From Corynebacterium sp. ES2730-CONJ (lineage in GTDB: Bacteria > Actinomycetota > Actinomycetes > Mycobacteriales > Mycobacteriaceae): a DNA stretch of 64,000 nt. The translations under genes and the position numbers were made by a program. The DNA is taken from NCBI RefSeq assembly GCF_024834055.1, contig NZ_JANUXZ010000007.1:1-64000 (forward strand), written 5' to 3'. The first letter of the stretch is position 1. Each line of letters starts with the position of its first letter. Shown one piece after another: positions 38,707 to 47,602 of this stretch. The notes under the pieces were generated by a model. The model did no database searches. It was not told the DNA's origin and saw nothing but the letters and a program-made list of their open reading frames with translations.

Positions 38707-40710
38707 CTAGCCTTGGGGTTTCCCGTCGTTCGTGCGTATCGACGCCAGCATCTGGTTATAGGCCTCTAAATCAGCGTCATCATCTTGATCCGCCTTTTCG
38801 TCGTAGATATGCTGCTGCTTGCGGTCTTCTTTGAGCCATTGTCTAAACAATGCTCCGAAAACAATAATGAGCGGGAAGGCACCGGAACCCCACGCGATAC
38901 CGCCACCTACATTCTGATCGTGCATCAAGTCCACGCCCCAAGGAAGATTAAGTGATGCATAAAAGTCCTCGGCCAGAATGGTCGATAGCTGCATGAGGTA
39001 TACCCCGAAGTAGAGATCGAAGGGCATCGCAAAAACCAGCCACAAGAGCCGCGAGAGCACAGAATTTTCACGCGGCTTGGGATCCTCACCGATCATCTCC
39101 CAGTAGAAAATATAGCCAGAGATGAGAAAGACCCAGTTCATCAATAGGTGGCCGGCGTGTTCGGATACCACATAGTCGTACCACGGGGTGATATAAAGCA
39201 CGTAGAAGAATCCAGTGAACTGAATGGTATTGACGGCTGGGTACATGATTACGGTGAGAATACGTGATTGCAGTAACGCTTCAACCCATTCTCGCACTCC
39301 CCCGTGCCCTGGCTCGGTGACACTCATTAACAGGCGCAAAGGAGCGCCCAGAACTAGACATACAGGAATCACCATGGACAACAACATATGGGTCACCATA
39401 TGCATGGAGAAGAGCGCCGGCATATAGAGCCCTATTCCAGAACTCATGCAGATCACCAGAGCTCCTGCGCCCAGCATCCACCACATGGTGCGGAATTTTG
39501 ACCATCGAATCTGCTTCTTTTTGGCTCGAACCAGACCCCAGAGGTAGAGGCCAATGAGCACCAGGCCGAAGAAGGAGAACATAATATCGAAACGCCAGAC
39601 CGTCCAGATGGAGATGATGGTGGGTTTGACGGTGAGGTCGTAGCCCATCTCCAAGGCCATAGGGCTGAGATCGAAAACACGTGGTGGCGGGGGTGGCGTT
39701 CGGCCTAGTGAGATTGCCACCCCGATGGTGGCCGCCATGACTACTGCCTCACCGATAGCCACACGCAGAAACGGGGTGTGATCCCCACTTCTTAAAGCAG
39801 GTATGGTGCGCTGACGATGCCAGAAACCGAACAGTGCGAGGGCGATTATTAATACCGCCTTAGCTACTATGACACGCCCATAGCCGGTGGTGAGAAGGTG
39901 CTCAGGGCGTACCCGGATAGCGGCATTGATAAAGCCTGATAGTGCCAACATGATCACCGAGACGAGGGCGATATGGGAATAGCGACCTACTACTTGGACC
40001 ATCTGGGGCCCCAGTCTGCGGCCGTGGGCTATGAGTGCCATGAGCCCGCCCACCCAGAGCTGCATAAAAAGCAAATGCCACAGCAATGAGTTAGTACCGT
40101 AGTCATGATCTCCGCCCGCGGCCGAGTGCCCTTCCAAACCGAGTGGCAAGACAATCAAGAGAGCTCCGGCGCATAAAAGCGGTTGAGAGCGCCAATTCTT
40201 GGAGAAGAATGCTGCTATCCCCACCAGCGCTGCAATAACGGCTGAACCCAACCACGCTTGGGATTCCGCTACTTGGGAAATTGCCACTGGCCAGTTAGCA
40301 GGGCGTAGCGCCTCAATAAAGGGTTGCCCCGAAATATCGGAGAGCACCATGGGCACCATCACTAAAGCAACAGCGCTAAAACACCACGCCGCCACCATGC
40401 CGGTACGGGCTGCGATTACACCGTCTACAGTAAGCGGAGCTTGGTAGAGATCGTGCTTTCTGGGACTGAGTAAAAAGGCCGAGAAAAGGAAGGATCCAGA
40501 GCTTAGGGCCGCGAGAAACCATGCCGCTGCCCTTAAGAAAGGAAATCCTGCTGTGGTGGCGGGGCCTGGATCCGGAATGCCGAGGGCCGCGAGCGATTCC
40601 GAAAGAAACCCCCAAGCGATTACCGCCCCAATGAGGCCCGCCACAGAGAAGCACAACACATACAGTGGCCACATGGGGCGCACCTGTGCCCCCGATTTCT
40701 GTTCCTGCAT
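38707..40710 (-). CDS. CopD/CtaG-type copper and cytochrome-oxidase assembly membrane protein
   Basis: 667 aa from ATG 40710 with AGGG 8 bases upstream; a frame start nine bases up is also open. About fifteen membrane helices. The first half is CopD-like (LWHLLFMQLWVGGLMALIAHG). The second is CtaG-like with the His-rich FSMHMVTHMLLSMVIPVCLV and SEHAGHLLMNWVF. In actinobacteria this fusion handles copper for cytochrome oxidase. A charged cytoplasmic tail ends the protein. Single gene between ssb and tRNA-Arg. Confidence 0.9.
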   Translation of the reverse strand: MQEQKSGAQVRPMWPLYVLCFSVAGLIGAVIAWGFLSESLAALGIPDPGPATTAGFPFLRAAAWFLAALSSGSFLFSAFLLSPRKHDLYQAPLTVDGVIAARTGMVAAWCFSAVALVMVPMVLSDISGQPFIEALRPANWPVAISQVAESQAWLGSAVIAALVGIAAFFSKNWRSQPLLCAGALLIVLPLGLEGHSAAGGDHDYGTNSLLWHLLFMQLWVGGLMALIAHGRRLGPQMVQVVGRYSHIALVSVIMLALSGFINAAIRVRPEHLLTTGYGRVIVAKAVLIIALALFGFWHRQRTIPALRSGDHTPFLRVAIGEAVVMAATIGVAISLGRTPPPPPRVFDLSPMALEMGYDLTVKPTIISIWTVWRFDIMFSFFGLVLIGLYLWGLVRAKKKQIRWSKFRTMWWMLGAGALVICMSSGIGLYMPALFSMHMVTHMLLSMVIPVCLVLGAPLRLLMSVTEPGHGGVREWVEALLQSRILTVIMYPAVNTIQFTGFFYVLYITPWYDYVVSEHAGHLLMNWVFLISGYIFYWEMIGEDPKPRENSVLSRLLWLVFAMPFDLYFGVYLMQLSTILAEDFYASLNLPWGVDLMHDQNVGGGIAWGSGAFPLIIVFGALFRQWLKEDRKQQHIYDEKADQDDDADLEAYNQMLASIRTNDGKPQG

Positions 40711-40806
40711 GCTTAACACCCTAATCTCAATGAGTGGCTTTAGGTATCTAGGGCTGGGAAGTTTTTGTTCCGCACGGGTTGTGGGTTAGTCTAGCTAGCA
40801 GAGTTT

Positions 40807-40883
40807 GCCTCCATAGCTCAGTGGATTAGAGCGGTCGGCTTCTACCCGATTGGTCGGGGGTTCGAGTCCCTCTGGGGGCACCA
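40807..40883 (+). tRNA. tRNA-Arg (anticodon TCT)
   Basis: 77 bases with CCA encoded. Acceptor GCCTCCA / TGGGGGC (one G-T pair), anticodon loop CTTCTAC gives TCT, T arm GGGGGTTCGAGTCCCTC. It reads AGA/AGG. Confidence 0.96.
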
Positions 40884-40886
40884 TAG

Positions 40887-40920
40887 AAAAATCCCGTGGG
40901 TTCAGCCCACGGGATTTTTT
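40887..40920. terminator. bidirectional terminator between tRNA-Arg and cmrA
   Basis: AAAAATCCCGTGGG pairs with CCCACGGGATTTTT across a 5-base loop, 14 base pairs, with T6 at the right end and A5 at the left. It serves both converging genes. Confidence 0.92.
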
Positions 40921-40928
40921 GTCTCAAG

Positions 40929-41729
40929 CTAAGCCATCTTGGAATAGAACCATCCCATTACGGGGCTAAGAACTGCCCCCGGGATAATCTGAGACAGCGT
41001 ATTCATAGCCTTAGATAGCGGTCCCGGGACAACGCGACGCTTATTGTTCGCCATTGCCTCCAAGGTCTCCTCCGAACACGATTCATAGGTGGTCCACAGA
41101 AAATCGGGGACGACCTTGTCCACAATCGACTGCTCACTAGGATCAATAGTGGCCTCCCGCACCGGCCCAGGGGCAAGAAGTGTGCAGCTTATGCCAAGAG
41201 GTTTAAGCTCATAGTGAAGAGCCTCGGTGAATGCATTCACACCCGCTTTAGTGAATACGTAGGTGGCATTATTGGGAATGGCGATATTGCCGGCCGCGGA
41301 GCCTACATTGCAGATAGCTCCGGATCCGCGCTTGAGCATATTGTCTACGGCGGCCTTAGTGATCTCGAATACTGCTCGGGCGTTGAGCTCAAATTGCGCA
41401 GTCTCGTATTCCCAATCCTGGTAGATAAAAGGGCCAAAACTGGCGATGCCAGCAGAGTTAATCACGATAGATATAGGCTGGGTGAATACGTCTTCGATCA
41501 TCTGGGCGCGCTGGGCGGTATCGGAGAGATCGCAGGGATAGACCTCTGCAGTAATCGCGTGTTGTTTACGCAAAGATTCCGCTAGTTCTTCCAGAACATC
41601 TGAGCGCCGGGCAACCAAGATGAGATTATAGCCCCGCGCGGCCAGATCTTTGGCCATCTGACGCCCAATCCCTTGGCTTGCGCCGGTGATGAGCGCCCGA
41701 GATTCTAAGGTGGGTGCAGGTAAGCTCAT
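40929..41729 (-). CDS. cmrA: mycolate reductase, short-chain dehydrogenase (CmrA)
   Basis: 266 aa. NADPH fold GASQGIGRQMA near residue 16, NSAG near 91, catalytic Ser in CNVGSAAGN and Tyr/Lys in YVFTKAGVNAF. It should reduce the keto intermediate made by Pks13 to give mature mycolic acid. The mycobacterial homologue Rv2509 also lies by orn. AAGGAG is 6 bases before the ATG. Divergent from orn across a repeat-containing spacer. Confidence 0.88.
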   Translation of the reverse strand: MSLPAPTLESRALITGASQGIGRQMAKDLAARGYNLILVARRSDVLEELAESLRKQHAITAEVYPCDLSDTAQRAQMIEDVFTQPISIVINSAGIASFGPFIYQDWEYETAQFELNARAVFEITKAAVDNMLKRGSGAICNVGSAAGNIAIPNNATYVFTKAGVNAFTEALHYELKPLGISCTLLAPGPVREATIDPSEQSIVDKVVPDFLWTTYESCSEETLEAMANNKRRVVPGPLSKAMNTLSQIIPGAVLSPVMGWFYSKMA

Positions 41730-41783
41730 TATATTCTCCTTGAGGTCTTGATATGGTGTCTCGGCTATTTGTCACTACGCGTA

Positions 41784-41803
41784 GCTACGTGTCGCTACGT
41801 GTC
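41784..41803. repeat. two tandem 10-base units
   Basis: GCTACGTGTC occurs twice end to end. A shorter related CTACGC lies just upstream. The unit is next to the seven-base array in the cmrA-orn spacer. Confidence 0.75.
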
Positions 41804-41807
41804 AGAG

Positions 41808-41849
41808 TTCTTGGCTCTTGGTTCTAGATTCTTGGTTTTTGGTTCTTGC
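41808..41849. repeat. six tandem 7-base units between cmrA and orn
   Basis: Units TTCTTGG, CTCTTGG, TTCTAGA, TTCTTGG, TTTTTGG and TTCTTGC run without gap. They lie 80 bases above cmrA and 98 before orn. They look like a diverged tandem array; function unknown. Confidence 0.75.
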
Positions 41850-41946
41850 CAATGGGAATCTCATTGCCTAAGCCTACCTGCTTCGTTGCCGAAGAAACGG
41901 CTGTCTATGTCATTGTTGTCTGGCAAAGTTACTAAGGTAGAAAAGT

Positions 41947-42579
41947 ATGAGTGAAATAGCTGCGAAAAATAACCGCTTGGTGTGGATCGATCTGGAGATG
42001 ACCGGGCTCGACCCTAACCTTCACACTATCGTTGAAGTTGGAGCGATCATCACCGATGCCGAGCTCAATATCATCGGCGACGGCGTCGATATCGTTGTTC
42101 ACGCCGATTCCGCTCAACTGGCGCATATGGATGATTTTGTACGCACTATGCATACCGAGTCGGGGCTGCTTCAGGACATCATGGACTCCCCTGTGACGAT
42201 GGCCGAAGCTGAGGAGGCCATCCTCGACCTTATTGCTCAGCACTGCGATCCAGAGCACCCAGCACCTCTTGCGGGAAACTCGATTGCCACCGATCGCAGT
42301 TTTATTCGCGCCTATATGCCGCGCTTAGATAAAGCTCTGCACTACCGGATGATTGATGTCTCAACTCTCAAAGAGCTCTCCCGTCGCTGGGCCCCGCCGG
42401 TATATTTTCATCAGCCGAAAAAGGGGCTCGCGCACCGCGCGTTGGCCGATATCGTGGAGTCTATTCGAGAACTAGATTACTACCGCCGCAGCTTGATGAG
42501 CACCGATCTATCGTCACCGGATATCTCAGCCGCACAGGAGGCTGCCACCGCACGCTACCAGTCATTTTTGGAAAAATAG
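41947..42579 (+). CDS. orn: oligoribonuclease
   Basis: 210 aa. DEDDh exonuclease that degrades 2-5 base [14 protein letters not shown] near residue 12 (first Asp/Glu), [14 protein letters not shown], and [11 protein letters not shown] with the catalytic His. It also ends cyclic-di-nucleotide breakdown. AAGG lies 13 bases upstream with an A-rich spacer. The neighbourhood with cmrA is kept in mycobacteria. Confidence 0.96.
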   Translation: MSEIAAKNNRLVWIDLEMTGLDPNLHTIVEVGAIITDAELNIIGDGVDIVVHADSAQLAHMDDFVRTMHTESGLLQDIMDSPVTMAEAEEAILDLIAQHCDPEHPAPLAGNSIATDRSFIRAYMPRLDKALHYRMIDVSTLKELSRRWAPPVYFHQPKKGLAHRALADIVESIRELDYYRRSLMSTDLSSPDISAAQEAATARYQSFLEK

Positions 42580-42623
42580 AAGGCTCGGGTTAATATAGTC
42601 CTCGCTGCTTTAAACGGTAGCGT

Positions 42624-42697
42624 GGTGGCTGTAGTTCAGCTGGTAGAGCACCAGGTTGTGATCCTGGGTGTCGCGGGTTCGAGCCCCGTCAGCCACC
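42624..42697 (+). tRNA. tRNA-His (anticodon GTG)
   Basis: 74 bases including the extra G at -1 paired with C at the end, a hallmark of tRNA-His. Acceptor GTGGCTG / CAGCCAC, anticodon loop TTGTGAT gives GTG. CCA is not encoded exactly (CCC follows). Confidence 0.95.
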
Positions 42698-42709
42698 CCC
42701 AATAGATAG

Positions 42710-42741
42710 AAGTGGCCTCCGTATATGCACGGGGGCCACTT
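42710..42741 (+). terminator. terminator after tRNA-His
   Basis: AAGTGGCCTCCGT pairs with ACGGGGGCCACTT over 13 positions with one G-T pair. TTTTGT follows. Confidence 0.85.
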
Positions 42742-42778
42742 TTGTACTCCCCCTCATCTCTAAAGGGGGAGTTTTGTA

Positions 42779-43954
42779 CTAGGAGATGGAGGCGTTGCCA
42801 GCCTTCCACTGCTCCCACTCGATATTCCAATCACCCAGACCGTCGTAGACGGAGAGGATACCGCCTTTGGTATTTTTCACCGTGACTATATCGCCACGCT
42901 TAACAAAGTTCTGGAACCACGCAGCGTTCTCGGTACTGACATTCACGCAGCCGTGAGAAACATTGGAATTTCCCTGAGCCCCAAGTGACCAGGGGGCGGC
43001 GTGGACGAAGATACCCGAATAGGACATTTGGGTGGCATAGGATACCGGGGTGCGGTATCCCCCGTCTGCGACTGATAATCCGAACGTTGATGAATCCATT
43101 AACAAGGATTCATACTGATCTCCGATGATATAGATGCCATTGGGGGTCGGCCATTTATCGGAGCCCAAGGAGACGGGCATCGTCTTTACAGCCTCACCGT
43201 CCTTGAAAATGGTCATCGCCTTCGTTGAATCATCGACAATGGCTTCGACTCGGGAACCAATGGTGAAGTCAGCCTTATTGCCATTATTGGCATAGACACC
43301 ATCGGCAAGCTCAATACCGTAGAGATTCGCATCCACCGACACTTTGGTTCCTGGTTCCCAGAATGTTTCGGGTCGCCAGCGCACTTGTTGATTAGAGATC
43401 CAATAAAATGCCCCGTCAACCTTTGGCTCGGTCGTAATACGAATAGCGTCCTGCACAGCCTTGCGGTTTTCCACGTAGGAATCAAAAATGACGGCGATTG
43501 TTTGCCCCACGCCCACCTCGGCGCCGTCGAGCGGGGCCAGAGAGGTGTTCACCAGGGAGTTGGGTTTGATGGTGGAGAAAGCAGCTGTTGTTTTTTCTCC
43601 ATTTTTATCAGTAGCAACCAGTGTATATTCGCGGTTGAATCCGAGATCTTCGGCTGTGGTCCACCCCATCATATCTGCATCCATCTCGCCTTTGACCTGA
43701 TACCCCTCTTCATTGGTCATAGTTACCGACGAGAGTCCGTCACCGAGTGATTTCACTAACACGGGCTTATTGGGCGGGACCTTACTCGCTCCGTCCTTAA
43801 CGCTCGCTTGGGGCGCTTGGGCGACAACGACAGACGTGGTGGGCGCGACGGACTGGGCTGCACCATCGGTCTTTTGATCAATGGTGCACGCAGTGATCTG
43901 AACCATCACCAATCCTGCTAATAAGAGGGTGGAAAATGCGCGCGTAAAAGCCAT
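42779..43954 (-). CDS. L,D-transpeptidase lipoprotein
   Basis: 391 aa. Lipoprotein signal with ITAC (Cys 23). Two Ig-like domains (about 55-255) precede the YkuD catalytic domain, whose nucleophile lies in SHGCVNVS near residue 340; the upstream His is in GIFVHAAPW. It makes 3-3 cross-links in peptidoglycan outside the membrane, like the LdtMt2 type of mycobacteria. GAAGGA lies about 11 bases before the ATG. The gene is single, ending by the tRNA-His terminator. Confidence 0.93.
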   Translation of the reverse strand: MAFTRAFSTLLLAGLVMVQITACTIDQKTDGAAQSVAPTTSVVVAQAPQASVKDGASKVPPNKPVLVKSLGDGLSSVTMTNEEGYQVKGEMDADMMGWTTAEDLGFNREYTLVATDKNGEKTTAAFSTIKPNSLVNTSLAPLDGAEVGVGQTIAVIFDSYVENRKAVQDAIRITTEPKVDGAFYWISNQQVRWRPETFWEPGTKVSVDANLYGIELADGVYANNGNKADFTIGSRVEAIVDDSTKAMTIFKDGEAVKTMPVSLGSDKWPTPNGIYIIGDQYESLLMDSSTFGLSVADGGYRTPVSYATQMSYSGIFVHAAPWSLGAQGNSNVSHGCVNVSTENAAWFQNFVKRGDIVTVKNTKGGILSVYDGLGDWNIEWEQWKAGNASIS

Positions 43955-44254
43955 AAAAATGCGGGATTCCTTCGACGACGTGGGACTTACTGGACGAATA
44001 GAGTGCGTTTATAGGTGGATTATTGATTTAGATATCCATCCTAAACATCCTAAACAATGAACTGCACTTTATTATTATCCACTACTCTGGTGTGAAGATG
44101 GACAAGCACACCGAGGTTGAGGCGATAGCAGCTTCTAAGTCCCTGGCCCATTTCCAGCCGCTATCGCTCTTATCTCTAATACCGCCTCTGACGAGCACTT
44201 TTGCGCGGAATGGAAGAAACTGTTATATTTTTCTTCGTTGCTTAGCGCAACCTT
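43955..44254. other. intergenic region before tRNA-Lys
   Basis: It holds the ldt promoter (left) and the tRNA-Lys promoter (right). A 66-codon frame at 44092-44292 runs into the tRNA and is not a gene. Confidence 0.5.
44201..44229 (+). promoter_or_regulatory. promoter of the first tRNA-Lys
   Basis: TTGCGC (44201-44206), 17 bases, TATATT (44224-44229). Transcription should start near 44236, 19 bases before the tRNA. Confidence 0.7.
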
Positions 44255-44330
<76 letters not shown>

Positions 44331-44338
44331 GATACGTC

Positions 44339-44372
44339 AAGACCTCGTTGGATATGAATCCAACGAGGTCTT
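44339..44372 (+). terminator. terminator after first tRNA-Lys
   Basis: A 14-base perfect stem (44339-44352 with 44359-44372) and a 6-base loop. TTCATTAT follows, a weak T run. Confidence 0.8.
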
Positions 44373-44467
44373 CATTATATTCAGCCCGAGACGATCTTGA
44401 GGATTTGCCTAATTAAAAATATGTGGTGTAGCGTCTTTCTTCGTTGCGTGTTTAATTACGCACTCTT

Positions 44468-44543
<76 letters not shown>

Positions 44544-44550
44544 AAGAAAC

Positions 44551-44579
44551 AGTCCGCTGGGTTGGAGCCCGAGCGGACT
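44551..44579 (+). terminator. terminator after second tRNA-Lys
   Basis: AGTCCGCT / AGCGGACT with an inner GGG/CCC pair, followed by TCTTTAT. It converges on the xthA stop and may serve both. Confidence 0.75.
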
Positions 44580-44593
44580 TCTTTATGTCGCCC

Positions 44594-45502
44594 TTATGCG
44601 TATCGCACCAGCAAGGGTGCGTGATCGGACCAACGTTGCTCGACGCTGGGGGCCTTCTCTACCCAACATTTTTCTGCTCGGTCGAGCATTGCCTTCGTTG
44701 CTGCTTGGTAGTCGATGCGCCACCCGGCGTCGTTATTAAACGCTTGGCCGCGGTATGTCCACCAGGTATATGGGCCTGGCACCTCAGGAGCCAGGCGGCG
44801 ACTGATATCAAACCATTGCGGATCCTGTGCTGGTTGCCACATAGTTTTTGCGCTGTAATTCACAGTTCCTTGCCATTGCCATAGTCGCTCTTTATTTTGA
44901 GGGGTGGCATCGGGGAAGGAACCAAATACATGATCAAGAAAAGCGCGCTCCTCGGGGAGGTGGCCGGATACTTTCTCATTGGGCTTATTATTTTTGAGAT
45001 CTTCTGAACGGTGGCAGATATTCCAGTCCCCACCGATCACCATATTTGGGTGGCTCTTGGCCCGCTCGCTGAGAATATCGGCAAACTCATCAAGGAAAGT
45101 GTATTTCTCATCTAATTTCGGGGAGTTGGTTTCGCCGGATGGGAGATAGAGCGAAGCAATATGAATGCCCAGAGTATCGGCCTCGATCCAGCGACCCGCC
45201 TCACTAAAGTTTCCGAATCCGATCGAGGTATTAGTAAGCTCGCCGCGGGAGAGTATACCCACCCCAGCGCGCCCCTTGGTGCCGGGTAGGAGGGATTCCG
45301 CCATAACTAGATTCCATCCCGATTCGAGGGCTGGGGCGAGAGCCGCACGGGTTTGAGCCTCGGTTGCGCGTACTTCTTGGATGAGGACGATATCGGCCTC
45401 AGTGTCATTCAACCATGGGTTGATGCCGTGATTGGACTCATTGCGTTTTTTACTCGCTGCACGGATTCCGTTGACGTTCACACTCGCTATTGTCACAGTC
45501 AT
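44594..45502 (-). CDS. xthA: exodeoxyribonuclease III / AP endonuclease
   Basis: 302 aa. Exonuclease III fold: TIASVNVNGIRAA at the start, QEVRATE, GGDWNICHRSED (the usual GDxN), and RWSDHAPLLVRY with the catalytic Asp-His at the end. It cuts abasic DNA in base excision repair. The ATG at 45502 has no good ribosome site. Divergent from the lipocalin gene. Confidence 0.94.
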   Translation of the reverse strand: MTVTIASVNVNGIRAASKKRNESNHGINPWLNDTEADIVLIQEVRATEAQTRAALAPALESGWNLVMAESLLPGTKGRAGVGILSRGELTNTSIGFGNFSEAGRWIEADTLGIHIASLYLPSGETNSPKLDEKYTFLDEFADILSERAKSHPNMVIGGDWNICHRSEDLKNNKPNEKVSGHLPEERAFLDHVFGSFPDATPQNKERLWQWQGTVNYSAKTMWQPAQDPQWFDISRRLAPEVPGPYTWWTYRGQAFNNDAGWRIDYQAATKAMLDRAEKCWVEKAPSVEQRWSDHAPLLVRYA

Positions 45503-45585
45503 GTGGCCAGTTTAACGCACGAGTCTTCTCTCATATCTTGTGTAAGCTTAAGGTTTATAAGCTTTTCCCTTCGAAAGGATTTTCT

Positions 45586-46233
45586 ATGAAGCGTCGCCTA
45601 CTGAGTATCTGTGCCGCCCTCGTGATGAGCGCAGGTCTAATCACACCAACTCATGCTCAAGACATTTTTAATGGGGGCCGTTTCGCCGGTGGCTCCTCCG
45701 ATCTCTATGCGCAGCTCTTCCCCGCACCCGGCCCCCCGCTACCGGAATTTGGAGGCACTGTAGATCTCGACCGCTATCAGGGAACGTGGTATCAGCTAGC
45801 CGCCATTCCACAGCCGTATACGATCATGTGCCTGACTGATACCACGGCCACATATGAGCGTATCCGTGAGGATGCCGTCAGTGTGGTTAATCGCTGCTCG
45901 ACCGTTTTCGGGCCCTCGATTGTTGATGGCTCTGCCGAAATTCGTAGCGACGCCACCCTCCGGGTGGATTTCCGTGGCATCCCCTTCCAGCGGCCCAATC
46001 GTCCCGGGAATTACCGGATAACCTATTTAGCCCCTGATTATTCTATGGCTATTGTCGGTAGCCCGAACCGTAGTTCTGGCTTCGTTCTTTCGCGCACCCC
46101 CCATATCAGTGATGAGAAGTGGCGTGAGGTTCGTCAATTGATTGAGCAGCGTGGTTGGTGGTCGTGTGCATTCCTGACTACCCCGACGATCAACGGGCGA
46201 GCCGATACTACCCCTCTCTGCCAACTTCCTTAG
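45586..46233 (+). CDS. secreted lipocalin (Blc type)
   Basis: 215 aa from ATG 45586, with GAAAGGA 7 bases upstream; the frame back to 45490 runs into xthA. Signal peptide to about residue 24 (THA-QD). Lipocalin signature DRYQGTWYQLAAIPQP, later strands GNYRITYLAPDYSMAIVGSP and SRTPHISDEKWREV. Three or four Cys may form disulfides. It probably carries a lipid in the envelope, like bacterial Blc. Confidence 0.9.
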   Translation: MKRRLLSICAALVMSAGLITPTHAQDIFNGGRFAGGSSDLYAQLFPAPGPPLPEFGGTVDLDRYQGTWYQLAAIPQPYTIMCLTDTTATYERIREDAVSVVNRCSTVFGPSIVDGSAEIRSDATLRVDFRGIPFQRPNRPGNYRITYLAPDYSMAIVGSPNRSSGFVLSRTPHISDEKWREVRQLIEQRGWWSCAFLTTPTINGRADTTPLCQLP

Positions 46234-46276
46234 TTTTTTTACCCCCAGCTGGGACTTTTGACCTAGAGTGGGGGAT

Positions 46277-46843
46277 ATGAAACGAGCCCTCATTATTGTT
46301 GACGTTCAAAATGACTTTTGCCCCGGTGGTAGTTTAGCTACCGCCCGGGGGGAGCTGGTAGCAGAAGCCATTGCAGATCATCTCGCTGAGCGCCACCGCA
46401 CTTACGATGCGGTGGTTGCCACCAAAGATTGGCATATTGAACCCGCGGGACACTTCGCCGCCGAGCCCGATTTTGAGCAAACGTGGCCGGTGCACTGCTT
46501 GGCTGGTACCGAGGGAGCGGAATTTCACCCGGCTCTCGATTCGGTACTGATCTACCTTCATGAGGTTTTTCTCAAGGGCCAGTATGAGCCTGCTTATTCC
46601 GGTTTTGAGGGCCAATCTCATGATACCTCTCAGCCATTAGCGCAGTGGTTGCGCGAGCGTGATATTGAGATCCTCGATATTTGCGGCATTGCCACCGATT
46701 ACTGCGTTAAAGCGACGGTCTTAGATGCTCTATCGCACGACTTCGAGGTGCGCGTCCTGAGTGATCTCTGTGCCCCTGTGAGCGAAGAATCTGGGGCAGC
46801 CGCCTATAAAGAAATGCTCTCGCGCGGGGCTCAGTTAGTGTAA
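46277..46843 (+). CDS. pncA: nicotinamidase / pyrazinamidase
   Basis: 188 aa from ATG 46277 (GTG 46268 three codons up is possible). Cysteine hydrolase: Asp in VDVQNDFCPGG, Lys in ATKDWH, nucleophile Cys in CGIATDYCVKAT. It turns nicotinamide into nicotinate for NAD recycling. TAGAGT lies 7 bases before the ATG, so the message may be leaderless. Its stop overlaps the next start by 1 base (TAATG). Confidence 0.95.
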   Translation: MKRALIIVDVQNDFCPGGSLATARGELVAEAIADHLAERHRTYDAVVATKDWHIEPAGHFAAEPDFEQTWPVHCLAGTEGAEFHPALDSVLIYLHEVFLKGQYEPAYSGFEGQSHDTSQPLAQWLRERDIEILDICGIATDYCVKATVLDALSHDFEVRVLSDLCAPVSEESGAAAYKEMLSRGAQLV

Positions 46844-47181
46844 TGACCGCTAGCTTTTTATATGATCCCGACTGCAGATTGTGCACTCGGCTCGCTCACT
46901 TCGCCCGCCAGCGCATCGCAAGAAACGATATGGCTCTCATCCCTGCTACCACGTGGCCCCACCCCCTCAACGCTGATCCCAGCCAGACCGCCATTTATAT
47001 AGCCGAGCCTGGTGGTGCCGAACTAGTAGAAAACCACGCTATCGCCGCGTTGATGCGCCATATGGTTTTCCCGTGGCCGCATCTCGCCCCTGTGGTCGAC
47101 CACACCCCTTTCGCCGGGGCGGGATATCGTTTTATTGCCGCACATCGCCATCACCTGGGGTGCTCCCTGGCAAAGAAATAA
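46843..47181 (+). CDS. DCC-family thiol-disulfide protein (DUF393)
   Basis: 112 aa. Opens with FLYDPDCRLCTRLA, the DxxCxxC motif for which the family is named. PHLAPVVDHTPF and the final basic stretch are conserved in DUF393. Translationally coupled to pncA. Exact reaction unknown; a thioredoxin-like redox role is inferred. Confidence 0.85.
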   Translation: MTASFLYDPDCRLCTRLAHFARQRIARNDMALIPATTWPHPLNADPSQTAIYIAEPGGAELVENHAIAALMRHMVFPWPHLAPVVDHTPFAGAGYRFIAAHRHHLGCSLAKK

Positions 47182-47206
47182 AACCCTGCCGGTTCCGGCA
47201 GGGTTT
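47181..47206. terminator. terminator between the DCC gene and the DUF3618 gene
   Basis: AAACCCTGCCGG / CCGGCAGGGTTT, 12 base pairs with a 2-base loop, then TTAA. It serves two convergent genes. Confidence 0.88.
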
Positions 47207-47213
47207 TTAATCT

Positions 47214-47489
47214 TTAGCGGGTGGCAAGGAGTTCCTTGAGCTCGCGAATTTCTGCTTTCCGCCGGCGTTTTGCAACAAAGCTCACAACGACGATGCCGCA
47301 CACAACTGCACCGGCAACGCCGAGAACTTTTTGTACTTGCGGATCATTGAGGCGCGCGCTCAGGGACTGCTTTGCATCTTCGACCAAGTGGGCGGGCTTG
47401 GTGCGGTTGGCGATTTCGTCAAGAGTAGCGGCAAGCTGGCGCCGGCTACGCTCGATTTCCCGCTGGATATCATCAATATTTCGAGCCAC
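47214..47489 (-). CDS. DUF3618 membrane protein
   Basis: 91 aa. Begins RNIDDIQREIERSRRQLAAT, the DUF3618 helix, followed by TLDEIANR. One membrane helix (VAGAVVCGIVVVSFVA) and a basic tail follow. The family is widespread in actinobacteria and of unknown role. Divergent from bcp. Confidence 0.88.
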   Translation of the reverse strand: MARNIDDIQREIERSRRQLAATLDEIANRTKPAHLVEDAKQSLSARLNDPQVQKVLGVAGAVVCGIVVVSFVAKRRRKAEIRELKELLATR

Positions 47490-47588
47490 GGTTTTTCTAA
47501 ACTCCTCGTTGATCGGGGTTATTGCTATTTAATAACTATATTCTCACTATATCGTGCTTTAAGCTTATTCGCTTTGCAGAGAAGTAGG

Positions 47589-47602
47589 TAAACTTAAAAA
47601 CT
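47589..47602 (+). promoter_or_regulatory. -10 element placing a leaderless start for bcp
   Basis: TAAACT (47589-47594), then exactly 8 bases, then ATG. No ribosome site precedes the ATG. Confidence 0.5.
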
